This document shows, one piece after another, positions 36,332 through 47,969 of a DNA stretch of 64,000 nt (the stretch's first letter is position 1; the number at the start of each line of letters is the position of its first letter). Location: assembly GCF_003013395.1 (NCBI RefSeq), contig NZ_PXZM01000013.1, positions 1-64,000 of the forward strand, written 5' to 3'. The position numbers and the translations under genes were made by a program. This DNA comes from Brevibacillus fortis. Its GTDB lineage: Bacteria > Bacillota > Bacilli > Brevibacillales > Brevibacillaceae. Under the pieces are notes generated by a model. It was not told where the DNA came from. It searched no databases and saw only the letters and a list, made by a program, of their open reading frames with translations.

Positions 36332-37137
36332 GGCTGAGAATTTGGGATTGGGATCATTTTGCTCACTTTTTGGACTCGATCAAAAACATGGATTCCGCTA
36401 TCTAAGGAAACATGCAGATGATGCTGTATATCTTTTTCATGGTTAACAGTAATTTTCTTCGTAACGCTTTGACCGATAAACAGCATATCTCCATACAACT
36501 CCATCCCTCGGGTAAACCCATTACACCGGAAAATGACCTCCTTGTCTTTTCTCACTTCGAACTCCAAGGAATTGCAGTAGTACAATGCATCCTCGTCCAG
36601 AACAACCGTATGAGGCTTACTCAGCTTTTGATCATGAAGGTGTGTGATTTGTCCTTTATCCAAGCAGTACTCCATCACGACCCCTGACGGCCCTTCTGTT
36701 GTCCGCCACTCTTTTTCGAAGGAAAACATGGAGACAAACAGCCTGTTCCCCTGAATCCACAAATCGTTCACGTGATAGATATCCCTGTTTTCTTGGGAAA
36801 AACGAATTTCATCTTCTCTGTTTAGTGTCAACGGATTGAAGATCCCGATCGAATTCGTCCTCGTTTCGACAATGTATGCTTTATGATTGTGGACGAACAC
36901 CCCGTGATAATCCATGGGATTGCTTTTGCTCCGTACGAGGATACGACCATTCTCGTCCAGGAGGTTGAGATCGTCATAGGTCGCCATCACGAAATGCGCT
37001 CCCCACCTTGCGATGCCCCGACAGTTGTCCGTCAACAATTTCGTAAGGAGAAAGCACCCTTCGTTTATTTCCAGAGCATACAGTCCTCCATTCACGCTGC
37101 TACATGTGACGAGCAGCTTGCATTTCTCCATCCCCAA
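36262..37137 (-). CDS. Predicted beta-propeller protein (DUF4915-like)
   Basis: A 291-residue protein without signal peptide. Repeating blade-like units end in hydrophobic strands and short turns: VNGGLYALEINEG, ARWGAHFVMATYDDLNLL, DYHGVFVHNHKAYIVET, YHVNDLWIQGNRLFVSMFS, SKPHTVVLDEDALYYC, TRGMELYGDMLFIGQS. The conserved HVNDL and NGFTRGM motifs resemble DUF4915-type proteins found in glycan clusters; function unknown. It begins with TTG at 37137 behind GAGGGGG (an ATG 6 bases later is the alternative). It is divergent from the glycosyltransferase gene 37218-38012. Confidence 0.6.
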   Translation of the reverse strand: MGMEKCKLLVTCSSVNGGLYALEINEGCFLLTKLLTDNCRGIARWGAHFVMATYDDLNLLDENGRILVRSKSNPMDYHGVFVHNHKAYIVETRTNSIGIFNPLTLNREDEIRFSQENRDIYHVNDLWIQGNRLFVSMFSFEKEWRTTEGPSGVVMEYCLDKGQITHLHDQKLSKPHTVVLDEDALYYCNSLEFEVRKDKEVIFRCNGFTRGMELYGDMLFIGQSVTKKITVNHEKDIQHHLHVSLDSGIHVFDRVQKVSKMIPIPNSQPYSLVIVDKNEEKIRSTHSSTPS

Positions 37138-37217
37138 AATGGTATGCCCCCTCTCTTCCTTCCTGACATGTGTTTCGCAGTCCGTAAAAAATGACCAAAA
37201 GAGGTGTTTCGATCGCC

Positions 37218-38012
37218 ATGTTGCTCATTACTGTCGTGATTCCCACTTACAATCGGGAGAAGTATCTCCCCACAGCCATCGAAAGTGTATTGAACCAATC
37301 CCTCAAGGAATGGAAGCTACTCATTGTAGATGACGCTTCTACTGATCAGACTCGTGCAATCGTTGAAACGTATCTCGATGATCCACGCATCGAATATATG
37401 CGACTGCCTACAAATTCAGGCATCGGAAAAACAATGGCTGCTGCTCTGGAACGAATTGATACGCCTTACTTTGTCTCACTCGACTCGGATGACTGGTTCG
37501 ATGAAAAAACGTTAGAAATTTTGTTGGATGAAATGGAACGACAGCCTGCAACCACGAACGTCGTCTTCTCCAACACTGTGTTTTGGAAGGAAACAGACGA
37601 TACGCGAGAACTGTCCGAGATCATGCGGCCTCCCATCTATGAAAATAAGTATTATTACTTGGAAGCTCCAATGGTTTGGCCGCGTTTTTATCGGACGCAA
37701 GCAGTTCGTGATGTCGGTGGATTTGAATATGACGATCCGATGGAGGGCAGGTTTTCTCATGACAAATACATGTTATTGAAATTGATTGGCACAGGAACGA
37801 TTCACTGGGTAGACGCGAACCTGTATCATTATCTGATTCACGATAGCAACAATTCCCACACGAAAAACTGGCCAGAGTGGACAAAGGCGAGGAAATATAT
37901 TCTCACGAAAATTTTGAAGCTGTGGGGCGACGAATACGAGCCTGGCTTTGTGTACACACCCGAGGGCTGGATTTATGTGAACGAGCTCATTCCAAAAGAA
38001 AAGTCTTCATAA
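37218..38012 (+). CDS. Family 2 glycosyltransferase
   Basis: A GT-A fold inverting glycosyltransferase of 264 residues from the ATG at 37218 (frame open from 37191). N-terminal LLITVVIPTYNREKYLPTAIESVLNQ, LLIVDDASTDQT, and the metal-binding FVSLDSDDWFDEKTLEIL are typical GT2 motifs. The C-terminal part has GRFSHDKYMLLKL in the acceptor region. Donor and acceptor are not predictable. AGAGGTG is 11 bases before the chosen ATG. The 3' end overlaps the convergent glf gene by 6 bases. Confidence 0.85.
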   Translation: MLLITVVIPTYNREKYLPTAIESVLNQSLKEWKLLIVDDASTDQTRAIVETYLDDPRIEYMRLPTNSGIGKTMAAALERIDTPYFVSLDSDDWFDEKTLEILLDEMERQPATTNVVFSNTVFWKETDDTRELSEIMRPPIYENKYYYLEAPMVWPRFYRTQAVRDVGGFEYDDPMEGRFSHDKYMLLKLIGTGTIHWVDANLYHYLIHDSNNSHTKNWPEWTKARKYILTKILKLWGDEYEPGFVYTPEGWIYVNELIPKEKSS

Positions 38013-39134
38013 CGGTTCCTCTACCATTTGCTTAAACAGGGTCAATGCCCGCGCCACAGCTTGATCCATGTTGTAGTACTGATAATCTGCAAGCCGCCCC
38101 GCAAATAGCACCCGATCCCGAATCTGCTCCGCTTCTTGTTTGTAGAGACTGTAGCGTTGGCTGTTTTCCTTGCGAGGAATGGGGTAATATGGCTCGTTCT
38201 CACCTGGTGTATACGGCTGTGGGTAGACGAAGGATATGGTGGTGTGAGGAGAGACTTGACCTGTGAGATGCTTCTGTTCGAGGATTCTAGTGAAGTCGTA
38301 TTCATTGGGATAGTTCACGGTTCCAACTTCTTGGTACCATTCTTTTTGATGCGTTTCAAAATGAAAACGCAGACTTCGATAAGGCAGATGCCCATGCTTA
38401 TAGCCAAAAAAGGCATCAATAGGACCTGTGTAGATCATTCGTTTATATCTGATTTCATCAGCGATTTCCTGATAGTCCGTATTCAGAAGCAGCTTAATAT
38501 TGGGATGGTTCAGCATGCGGTTGAACATAGCGGTGAAGCCATGCAACGGTATTCCTTGATACGTATCCTGAAAATACCGATTGTCCCTGCTTACGTACAC
38601 AGGAACCCTCGCGGAAACAGACTGGTCCAGCTCCTCCGGCTTCAAATCCCAATGCTTGATCGTATATCGGTGAAATACTTTTTGATAAATGAAGTCAGCC
38701 AAAAAGCCAAGATCTTCATTTGCATGCTCCCGAAGCTTCAAAATCGGTATCTTCGCTCCGAATCCATATTGACGTATCAGTAAGCTCGAAAGCTTCTGCG
38801 CATATTGCGGGGAAAACAAAGCAGAAAGTGCATTGAGATTAAAAGGCAGCGGTATTTTCATGCCATCGACAGAAGCACGGACCTCATGAAAGTACGGCCG
38901 CCACTGGGTAAAACGCGACAAATAGTCCCATACCAGCTTGGAATTCGTATGAAAGGTGTGCGAACCGTATTTGTGAATCAGTATCCCCTGCTCATCATAG
39001 CAATCATAGGCATTTCCTCCGATGTGATTGCGCCCCTCTACCACCAGCACTTTTTGATCAAGTCCATTGGCAATCCGCTCTGCGAGTGTAGCACCCGTAA
39101 ATCCAGCTCCGACAATCAGCCAATCCACCTTCAT
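38007..39134 (-). CDS. glf: UDP-galactopyranose mutase
   Basis: A flavoenzyme of 375 residues from the ATG at 39134 that interconverts UDP-galactopyranose and UDP-galactofuranose. The FAD-binding N-terminus (WLIVGAGFTGATLAERIAN; VVEGRNHIGGNAYD) and the substrate block KYGSHTFHTNS are diagnostic. IKHWDLKPEELDQSVSARVPVYVSRDNRYFQDTYQGIPLHG follows in several family blocks, and the C-terminus has GRLADYQYYNMDQAV. GGAGGG lies 13-18 bases upstream, a little far. It implies that the glycan contains galactofuranose. Confidence 0.92.
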   Translation of the reverse strand: MKVDWLIVGAGFTGATLAERIANGLDQKVLVVEGRNHIGGNAYDCYDEQGILIHKYGSHTFHTNSKLVWDYLSRFTQWRPYFHEVRASVDGMKIPLPFNLNALSALFSPQYAQKLSSLLIRQYGFGAKIPILKLREHANEDLGFLADFIYQKVFHRYTIKHWDLKPEELDQSVSARVPVYVSRDNRYFQDTYQGIPLHGFTAMFNRMLNHPNIKLLLNTDYQEIADEIRYKRMIYTGPIDAFFGYKHGHLPYRSLRFHFETHQKEWYQEVGTVNYPNEYDFTRILEQKHLTGQVSPHTTISFVYPQPYTPGENEPYYPIPRKENSQRYSLYKQEAEQIRDRVLFAGRLADYQYYNMDQAVARALTLFKQMVEEPL

Positions 39135-39241
39135 GTTAGACCCACACCCTCCAGTCTTAATGAGATCCACTCACTCCCTCACCATTCCGTTAATACCCTA
39201 GTAAATGATGTCGTAATTATTCACTCGGGAGTGAACTCTAC

Positions 39242-40987
39242 ATGAATGCAAACTGGTACGAACACTACACACGCTGGAACGAGTGCGAATCCCTCGATCC
39301 AGAGCTTCGTCAGCAGTTAACCGCCATGCACGCTGATGAAAAGCAGCTTGCGGATTGCTTCTCTGCTCCGATTTCATTTGGAACCGGAGGCATGCGAGGG
39401 GTCATGGAGCCGGGAATCAACCGCATCAACCTCTACACGATTCGCAAAGTAAGTGCAGGGCTGGCCCTTTATTTGCTCGAAACATACCCGGAACTGACCG
39501 TCAAAAAAGTCGCCATTGCCTATGATTCACGGAAACACTCACAGTTGTTTGCCATAGAAACCGCCAAAGTTCTCGGTCAGTACGGGATTACTACATGTAT
39601 ATTCAATCAGCTGACTCCTACCCCTCTGCTTTCCTTTGCCGTACGCCACTATTGTGCCTGTGCTGGCGTTGTCATTACAGCCAGCCATAATCCGCCCGAA
39701 TATAACGGCTACAAAATTTACGGCGCTGATGGAGGACAAATTACGCTCGCAACAGCCGAACGATTGATGGAGCATATCGCGGCAGCCGGAAATGAACTCG
39801 ATATTACCCCACCCTCTGAGCAAGAGCTGTACAAAAATGGATTACTCCACTACATTGACGATTCTCTCTTACAAGCGTATCTGGAAAAAGTACAGCAATT
39901 GCGCGTCCATCCAGACTTATCTCCTGCGATTCGGGAGCAAGTGAAGATCGTCTTTACTCCCCTGCACGGTACGACACATGACTCCATCACACGTGGACTG
40001 GAATTGTTTGGATATACCCAAGTGCGTGTCGTTGAAGAGCAAGCTGTCCCCGATCCTAACTTTTCGACCGTAGCCTCGCCTAATCCCGAGGAGCCCGAAG
40101 CCTTTCGATTAGCGATTGCATACGCCAAACAGGAGGATGCCGACATAATCATGGGGACGGACCCTGATGGAGATCGGCTGGGTGTGCTCGTCAAAAATCT
40201 GGCAGGAGACTACGTCGTACTGACCGGGAATCAATTGGGAGCCTTGCTTCTTCATTACCTGCTGGATACCAAACATAAAAAGGGGGGGCTCCCCTCAAAC
40301 GGCATTGTTTTGAAAACGATCGTCACATCCGAAATGGGTAGAGCCATCACGACAGACTTCGGTGTATCGACAGAAGACACCTTAACAGGCTTCAAGTACA
40401 TTGGTGAAAAAATCGAAGCCTATGAAAAGAGTGGAGCGTACGTCTTCCAATTTGGTTATGAGGAAAGCTACGGATACTTAATCGGCGATTTTGTCCGGGA
40501 TAAGGATGCCGTCCAAACTGCCCTGTTGCTTGCCGACATGTGCGCGTATGCCAAATCACACCAAAAAAGCTTGTATGATGCCATGAATGACTTGTTTAGC
40601 CGATACGGTCATTATGCAGAAGAGTTGGTTTCCTTTACGTGCAAAGGAGCAGATGGCATGCAAAAAATATCGGCAACAATGGCTTCCCTGCGCAATCAGC
40701 CACCTTCCTATATCGCCACCCACCCCATCATAGCCATCGAAGATTATGTCAGCGGTCTTCGCACAGATTGTCAAACACGCACATCCACACCACTCACCTT
40801 GCCTGCTACGGATACGATTAAATACTTTTTCAGCGATCATTCCTGGTTTTGTGTCCGCCCCTCAGGCACGGAGCCCAAAATCAAAATTTATATCGGAGTG
40901 AAAGGAACCAACCAGTGCGATGCGCAAGAAAGGCTTGCCGCCTTGAAACAATCTGTCTTGAAAGAGCTCGGATTTCACACAGACTAA
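39242..40987 (+). CDS. Phosphoglucomutase/phosphomannomutase
   Basis: An alpha-D-phosphohexomutase of 581 residues, interconverting hexose 6- and 1-phosphates. The phosphoserine loop is VVITASHNPPEYNGYKIYGADGG, the metal loop GTDPDGDRLGV, the sugar-binding loop FGYEESYGYLIGDFVRDKDA and the phosphate-binding loop FCVRPSGTEPKIKIY. Length and N-terminus (SFGTGGMRGVMEPGINRIN) resemble the PgcA-type enzymes of Bacilli. It heads the seven-gene rightward run and can feed glucose-1-P to rfbF and mannose-1-P to manC. Confidence 0.92.
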   Translation: MNANWYEHYTRWNECESLDPELRQQLTAMHADEKQLADCFSAPISFGTGGMRGVMEPGINRINLYTIRKVSAGLALYLLETYPELTVKKVAIAYDSRKHSQLFAIETAKVLGQYGITTCIFNQLTPTPLLSFAVRHYCACAGVVITASHNPPEYNGYKIYGADGGQITLATAERLMEHIAAAGNELDITPPSEQELYKNGLLHYIDDSLLQAYLEKVQQLRVHPDLSPAIREQVKIVFTPLHGTTHDSITRGLELFGYTQVRVVEEQAVPDPNFSTVASPNPEEPEAFRLAIAYAKQEDADIIMGTDPDGDRLGVLVKNLAGDYVVLTGNQLGALLLHYLLDTKHKKGGLPSNGIVLKTIVTSEMGRAITTDFGVSTEDTLTGFKYIGEKIEAYEKSGAYVFQFGYEESYGYLIGDFVRDKDAVQTALLLADMCAYAKSHQKSLYDAMNDLFSRYGHYAEELVSFTCKGADGMQKISATMASLRNQPPSYIATHPIIAIEDYVSGLRTDCQTRTSTPLTLPATDTIKYFFSDHSWFCVRPSGTEPKIKIYIGVKGTNQCDAQERLAALKQSVLKELGFHTD

Positions 40988-41010
40988 AAAAGGTTAGGAT
41001 TCCCAAATCC

Positions 41011-41029
41011 GCAGCAGGGGGGCTGCTGC
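41011..41029 (+). promoter_or_regulatory. Short perfect hairpin after the mutase gene
   Basis: GCAGCAG (41011-41017) and CTGCTGC (41023-41029) with a 5-base loop. There is no T-run, so it is not a clear terminator. It may mark a processing site between the mutase and the next gene. Confidence 0.35.
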
Positions 41030-41122
41030 CGTTTCGTGGTACTCCACGACACATATACTAGGAAAAAGTTTGCTAGCGTGAGCCTAGTAGTGTCATTTTG
41101 AAGGACAGAGGAGATGTGTATC

Positions 41123-41983
41123 GTGAGTTTACCCATCGTGTTTATCCACAGAGATGATGAGGAGCATGTCGGTATATGCATGCAACAGGCCAAAACCAGC
41201 AACCCTTCTTCTCGTGTCATTCTGATTGGGAGTCCTGCAAACAAGCGTCTTTGTGGCAATAACATCGAGCATTACCTGTTGAGCAACTACAATCAAAGCG
41301 CCCAAATCTTCTCTACGCATTACAAGCACTCCTCCGCCATGAGCAGCTACGCTTACAATCTGTTCTGCTTTTTGCGCTGGTTCGTTCTGCGTGATTTTAT
41401 GAGGAGTCAAGGTATCGAGCGCTGTTGGTATTTCGATTCGGACGTGATGCTATACACCGATATTAGCCAGCTCAACTACGCAGAGCTCACCAATTTTGAG
41501 ATTGAGTACACGTGGACAACAACCTGCGAATTAAGCATGCTTGATCAATTATGCGACTACATGACCAAGTTTTTCCGCGATCATCTTCACTATCAAACCC
41601 TGCTTACCTATGCGAAAGAAAACGGAGATGTACCCGTGTCAGATATGGTGCTGTTTGTCTTTTTTCACAATTACGCCCTTCGGCGCAGTGCTACCTATGG
41701 CATGATCGCAGCTGGTTTTTTTGACCATAACCTGAACTGTCCGTTTCCTCCCTTCTCTCCGCAAATCCACAGCCTGGATAATAAAAAGCAAATTTATCAA
41801 AAGAACGGTATTCTTTATTCCAAATTCATAGAAAAGGAGGACTACCTCAAGGTTCATTCTCTACACTTTCAAGGACACGCGAAGGGATATATCCCTTACT
41901 TTCGCTCACAGGACATCCCGAACACAGATGATTATATGTATTTCGACTATCCGACCTGCAAGTGGGTACCTGCCGAGCCCTGA
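41123..41983 (+). CDS. Glycosyltransferase-like protein with DxD motif (paralogue A)
   Basis: A 286-residue protein. I choose GTG at 41123 because AGAGGAG lies 9 bases upstream. The ATG at 41114 abuts this box, and the paralogue at 52905-53750 begins at the same place (MALPIVIIHR against MSLPIVFIHR). It has LPIVFIHRDDEE, a RVILIGS strand, NLFCFLRWFVLRDFM and CWYFDSDVMLYTDI with a DxD metal motif, then LHFQGHAKGY near the end. This resembles small GT-A-fold sugar transferases, but no named family is certain. It is about one-third identical by eye to the gene at the far end of the leftward run. Confidence 0.7.
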   Translation: MSLPIVFIHRDDEEHVGICMQQAKTSNPSSRVILIGSPANKRLCGNNIEHYLLSNYNQSAQIFSTHYKHSSAMSSYAYNLFCFLRWFVLRDFMRSQGIERCWYFDSDVMLYTDISQLNYAELTNFEIEYTWTTTCELSMLDQLCDYMTKFFRDHLHYQTLLTYAKENGDVPVSDMVLFVFFHNYALRRSATYGMIAAGFFDHNLNCPFPPFSPQIHSLDNKKQIYQKNGILYSKFIEKEDYLKVHSLHFQGHAKGYIPYFRSQDIPNTDDYMYFDYPTCKWVPAEP

Positions 41984-42108
41984 TCCCATTAATTTCCCTT
42001 TGGAAACGAGCTGTGCGCCGTGCCATTTTTTCACGTTTTTCCATATTCATAATATGTTAAGCTGTTCATCCTTCGCTATGAGCATCATGGACAGGGGGGA
42101 TTCGTTTC

Positions 42109-43080
42109 ATGAAGGCATTGATTACCGGAGTAACAGGATTTGCCGGCAGTCACTTGGCTGAGTATCTACTGTCGCGGGGAGATGTGGATGTATATGGCAC
42201 ATTCCGGTCCCTTACCAAAAAGGAGCAGCTGGGGCAATTAATGGACCGCGTGCATATGGAAAACTGTGAATTAAAAGATCCCCAATCTGTAAATGAACTC
42301 ATCCAGAAAATAAAGCCTGATCTCATTTTTCACCTGGCTGCACAAAGCTTCGTCCCCACCTCGGTGCTCTCGCCTACCGATACGATGGTGAACAATATTG
42401 TGCCACAGCTAAATTTGTTCGAGGCCGTACGCAACCATGCTGTTCCGTGCAAGATTCAAATCGCTTGCTCCAGTGAGGAATACGGTTTGGTCTATCCTGA
42501 GGAAATCCCCATCAAGGAGACCAATCCCCTCCGGCCTCTCAATCCATACGCTGTCAGTAAAATTGCCCAGGATTATCTCGGATATCAATATCATCACAGT
42601 TACGGTCTGGCGATCATCCGTACCCGGACGTTTCATCATACAGGTCCGAGAAGAGGCGAAAGCTATGTAACCTCCAATTTTGCCAAGCAAATTGCCCAGA
42701 TTGAGCTCGGTCTGCAAGAGCCAAAAGTACATGTTGGGAATCTCGATGCGATTCGAGACTTCACGGATGTACGGGATATTGTGAAAGCGTACTGGTTGGC
42801 TATTACGCGAGGCGAACCAGGTGATGTATACAATATATCCGCGGGTACCCGTTATACCATCGAGGACATGTTAAAGACGCTGCTGGCGCTAACTGATGCG
42901 CAGGTAGAAATACACGTAGACACGAATCGGTTGCGCCCCTCTGATGTAGACATCGTACTGGGTGACTCTTCATTATTTCGCGAAAAGACGGGATGGGGGC
43001 CCGAGATCTCTTTCCAGCAAACGATGGAAGATTTATTGAATTACTGGCGATCCGTGCTGCGCCAACCTAACAACTCTTGA
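42109..43080 (+). CDS. rmd: GDP-4-keto-6-deoxy-D-mannose reductase (Rmd-like)
   Basis: A 323-residue extended short-chain dehydrogenase. Cofactor loop GVTGFAGSHLAEYL, catalytic ACSSEEYG and NPYAVSKIAQDY (Tyr-x3-Lys), then TRTFHHTGPRRGESYVTSNFAKQIA and RLRPSDVDIVLGD. The pattern fits the RMD/GMD subgroup. With a separate true gmd at 34913-35881, this one most likely reduces the keto intermediate to GDP-D-rhamnose. A second GMD is the alternative. AGGGGGG lies 8 bases before the ATG. Confidence 0.8.
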   Translation: MKALITGVTGFAGSHLAEYLLSRGDVDVYGTFRSLTKKEQLGQLMDRVHMENCELKDPQSVNELIQKIKPDLIFHLAAQSFVPTSVLSPTDTMVNNIVPQLNLFEAVRNHAVPCKIQIACSSEEYGLVYPEEIPIKETNPLRPLNPYAVSKIAQDYLGYQYHHSYGLAIIRTRTFHHTGPRRGESYVTSNFAKQIAQIELGLQEPKVHVGNLDAIRDFTDVRDIVKAYWLAITRGEPGDVYNISAGTRYTIEDMLKTLLALTDAQVEIHVDTNRLRPSDVDIVLGDSSLFREKTGWGPEISFQQTMEDLLNYWRSVLRQPNNS

Positions 43081-43124
43081 AAACGTCGAGTGGATGATTA
43101 GAAAAAATCAGGAGGAAACTTTTT

Positions 43125-44360
43125 ATGGCCATGCAATCCCTTCCTCTCGTAAGTGTCATCACCCCTTCGTACAATCAGGCAAAATTTATCAAACGAACGA
43201 TCGATAGTGTACTGACACAAGACTATCCCCATATTGAGCATATTGTGGTCGATGGTGCCTCAACTGACGGGACACAGAGTATTTTGCAGCAATACAGCCA
43301 TCTGGGGGACCGCTTCCGCTTTGTTTCTGAACCAGACCGTGGTCAATCCCATGCCATCAATAAAGGATTACAAATGGCGCGTGGTGAGATTATCGGTTGG
43401 TTGAATTCAGATGATACGTATTTTCCCGGTGCCATTCGAAAGGCTGTGGCATCCTTGCAGCAGCATCCTGATTGGGGCGTGGTATACGGAAAAGGGCTCC
43501 ACATTGATGAAAATGACAAAGTAAAGTATCCGTACATTTGGGTAGAGTTTGACAGAAAAATATTGTTTCATTTCAACCTCATCTGCCAACCCGCTGCTTT
43601 CCTGCGCAAGCATGCCTTTGAAGCAGTCGGCGGTGTAAATGAAGAGCATGACTGGTGCATGGATTACGATTTGTGGAACCGGATTTCCCTGCATTATCCG
43701 ATTGGAACGATACCGGAATTCTTGGCTAACTCACGCTTATATGATGCATGCAAAACGTTTGTCTATGAATTGGAGCCAGGGTTCTCCGAAATTTTGAAAA
43801 CAAGCGTGAAGCACCATGGCACCATCTCGAATGAATGGCTCTATCACTACACGCAGAAGCATTACAAACAAGGAGCATTTTGGTTTCTCCACAAGCTGAG
43901 AGCGTATCATGCATTCGGACCCTCTCCCCAAATCATTGCATCCAACCGCTACTCGGACGCATGGGCTCCCCAAAACCTGCGAATGACCATCGAAGCCAGC
44001 CATGGACCGATGCACGCTTTGCTTATCAAAGGAAGCAACCATAACATCGCCCCTCTCTTGCATTTCCATGTCTTGAGGAATGGAACACTCATTCACAAAT
44101 TCCAAGTTACCCATGCCCGTTTTCAAGTCGTGATTCCCATTACCTCTGAGGGAAAGCAATGTGAAGTGAGTATTTTTTGCAGCCAGCAGATCCTTCAGGA
44201 CCACCCCAACAATCCTGAAGCCAAACGATCAGTCAGTTACCACCTAGAAGAAATCCTCCCGCTTTCTTATGAGGAGTACCAATTTTATCAGGAATTCACC
44301 AAAGGCAAGACCCATATCGAAAAATGGGTAAATCGCAGAGTCCCTTCGCCTCGAATTTGA
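43125..44360 (+). CDS. Family 2 glycosyltransferase with extra C-terminal domain (A)
   Basis: A 411-residue protein. The first 230 residues form a GT2 domain (VSVITPSYNQAKFIKRTIDSVLTQDY; IVVDGASTDGT; EPDRGQSHAINKGL; IIGWLNSDDTYFPGAI; WCMDYDLWNRI). About residues 285-405 are an additional beta-rich module that is shared with the glycosyltransferase at 54930-56117 (LLIKG and ending EEILPLSYEEY in this copy). The module may bind the acceptor or a partner. AGGAGGAAAC precedes the ATG. It is the fourth gene of the rightward run. Confidence 0.87.
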   Translation: MAMQSLPLVSVITPSYNQAKFIKRTIDSVLTQDYPHIEHIVVDGASTDGTQSILQQYSHLGDRFRFVSEPDRGQSHAINKGLQMARGEIIGWLNSDDTYFPGAIRKAVASLQQHPDWGVVYGKGLHIDENDKVKYPYIWVEFDRKILFHFNLICQPAAFLRKHAFEAVGGVNEEHDWCMDYDLWNRISLHYPIGTIPEFLANSRLYDACKTFVYELEPGFSEILKTSVKHHGTISNEWLYHYTQKHYKQGAFWFLHKLRAYHAFGPSPQIIASNRYSDAWAPQNLRMTIEASHGPMHALLIKGSNHNIAPLLHFHVLRNGTLIHKFQVTHARFQVVIPITSEGKQCEVSIFCSQQILQDHPNNPEAKRSVSYHLEEILPLSYEEYQFYQEFTKGKTHIEKWVNRRVPSPRI

Positions 44361-44384
44361 ATGCGGACGAGAAAGGCAGGTTGA

Positions 44385-46450
<2,066 letters not shown>

Positions 46451-46477
46451 TTTCATTTGAAAGGAGGTCATCTTTGT

Positions 46478-47917
46478 ATGTCACGCATGCAACAAATTCG
46501 GGAGACGTGGAGGAAGGATCGCCGAATCCCGTTTCCGTTAACCGAACAAGAGACTTGGGATTTTTGGCTATTGGAAGCACCGACAAACGATATGAAAAAG
46601 TCGAAGATCAAGCATATAGCAAAAACGATGGGCATACGCACCTTGATCGAGACAGGTACATTTAGGGGCGACATGCTGCAAGCGATGAAAAACCATTTCG
46701 ACTTGCTCGTTTCTATCGAGCTGGATGAAGCTTTGTTTATCGCTGCAAAAGAGAAATTCTCTGGTGACAGCCACATCCATATCCTCCACGGTGACAGTGG
46801 AAAAATATTAACCAACCTGATGCACTCTGTCACAACACCTTGCCTGTTTTGGCTGGACGGTCATTACATTCCCCGCTCAACTGAGGCAGCCAAAGGAGAC
46901 CTGGACACCCCCATCTTGCAGGAACTTGCTGCCATCCTGCAGGATTCTGTTCAAAATCACGTCATTTTGATTGATGATGCTCGTTGCTTTATTGGCCCCA
47001 ATCCATTGCTGAAGGATTATCCTACTATCCAAGAGCTACGAGAATTCGTTCACTCTATTCGTCCTGATCTCTTATTCGTCGTAGGAAATGACATCATCAT
47101 GATCTACAATCCACTTGAAGGAGCAACGAATTCGATGAAGAAAGTTGACTTTCACCTGCCTTTTGACAATAAAACCTTTACCGTCTATGGGGATGACTCT
47201 GATCAAAGCGTCCTATTCTTTATGGACTACTACAAAGGATACTATGAAGACTATGTCATTCTTCCGCTGAAAAAAATCGTACAACCTGACCATGTTTGCC
47301 TAGACATCGGTGCGAACATCGGAGCGATATCACTCGCCCTGAGCTATCTCGTTCCCCAAGGAAAGGTTTACGCATTCGAGCCCTCGGATGCCAATTATCC
47401 TTATCTCCTGCGAAACCTGTCCGAGAATCACATCACCAATGTCGAGCCACTTCAGCTAGGAATTGCCGACCGGAACGGGCACATTCATTTTACTGACGAC
47501 CCACGTGGAGGCGGATGGTCTTACATCCCGCATGAGCCAAAAGACGTGGCGAAATCCACTCAATTTATATCATGTGTCAGGCTGGACGACTGGGTAGAAC
47601 AGAATATGATCTCGCGCATCGATCTCATTAAAATCGATGTGGAAGGTTCAGAGGTCGTCGTCTTGGAAAGTGCTATGCGCACACTGAAGCAATGGGACCC
47701 GGATGTGATCATTGAATTCAATCCAGAAAGCATCAAGGAAAATTTCGGCCGACATCCGCTCGTGCTATACACACTGCTGGAAAAATTGTTTACCCATCTG
47801 TATATGTTTAAGCGGGATAATACAGTGGTGAAAGTAAAGAACTACAACCATTTATTAGACGAAATGAAGCCTTTCCACGCTGATCTGTTCTGCACAAACA
47901 AGACTTTCCTCGATTAA
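46478..47917 (+). CDS. Two-domain methyltransferase (FkbM C-terminus)
   Basis: A 479-residue protein from the ATG at 46478 (AAGGAGG about 10 bases upstream; a TTG at 46457 is less likely). About residues 40-210 form a class I methyltransferase-like domain (LIETGTFRGDMLQAM, VSIELDE, LHGDSGKIL, LFWLDGHY). About residues 260-460 are an FkbM domain (VCLDIGANIGAISLALSYL, VYAFEPSDANYPYLLRNL, IDLIKIDVEGSEVVVLESA). Fusion of two such domains suggests two sugar O-methylations by one polypeptide, or one catalytic and one binding domain. Last gene of the rightward run. Confidence 0.82.
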   Translation: MSRMQQIRETWRKDRRIPFPLTEQETWDFWLLEAPTNDMKKSKIKHIAKTMGIRTLIETGTFRGDMLQAMKNHFDLLVSIELDEALFIAAKEKFSGDSHIHILHGDSGKILTNLMHSVTTPCLFWLDGHYIPRSTEAAKGDLDTPILQELAAILQDSVQNHVILIDDARCFIGPNPLLKDYPTIQELREFVHSIRPDLLFVVGNDIIMIYNPLEGATNSMKKVDFHLPFDNKTFTVYGDDSDQSVLFFMDYYKGYYEDYVILPLKKIVQPDHVCLDIGANIGAISLALSYLVPQGKVYAFEPSDANYPYLLRNLSENHITNVEPLQLGIADRNGHIHFTDDPRGGGWSYIPHEPKDVAKSTQFISCVRLDDWVEQNMISRIDLIKIDVEGSEVVVLESAMRTLKQWDPDVIIEFNPESIKENFGRHPLVLYTLLEKLFTHLYMFKRDNTVVKVKNYNHLLDEMKPFHADLFCTNKTFLD

Positions 47918-47929
47918 GCGCACACGATA

Positions 47930-47960
47930 AAAACATGGCTGCAGGCTCGCCATGTTTTTT
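47930..47960. terminator. Bidirectional terminator between the two glycan operons
   Basis: A perfect 10-bp stem, AAAACATGGC (47930-47939) and GCCATGTTTT (47949-47958), with a 9-base loop and T-run, and an A-run on the other side. It sits between convergent genes. Confidence 0.88.
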
Positions 47961-47969
47961 GTTTCGTTG

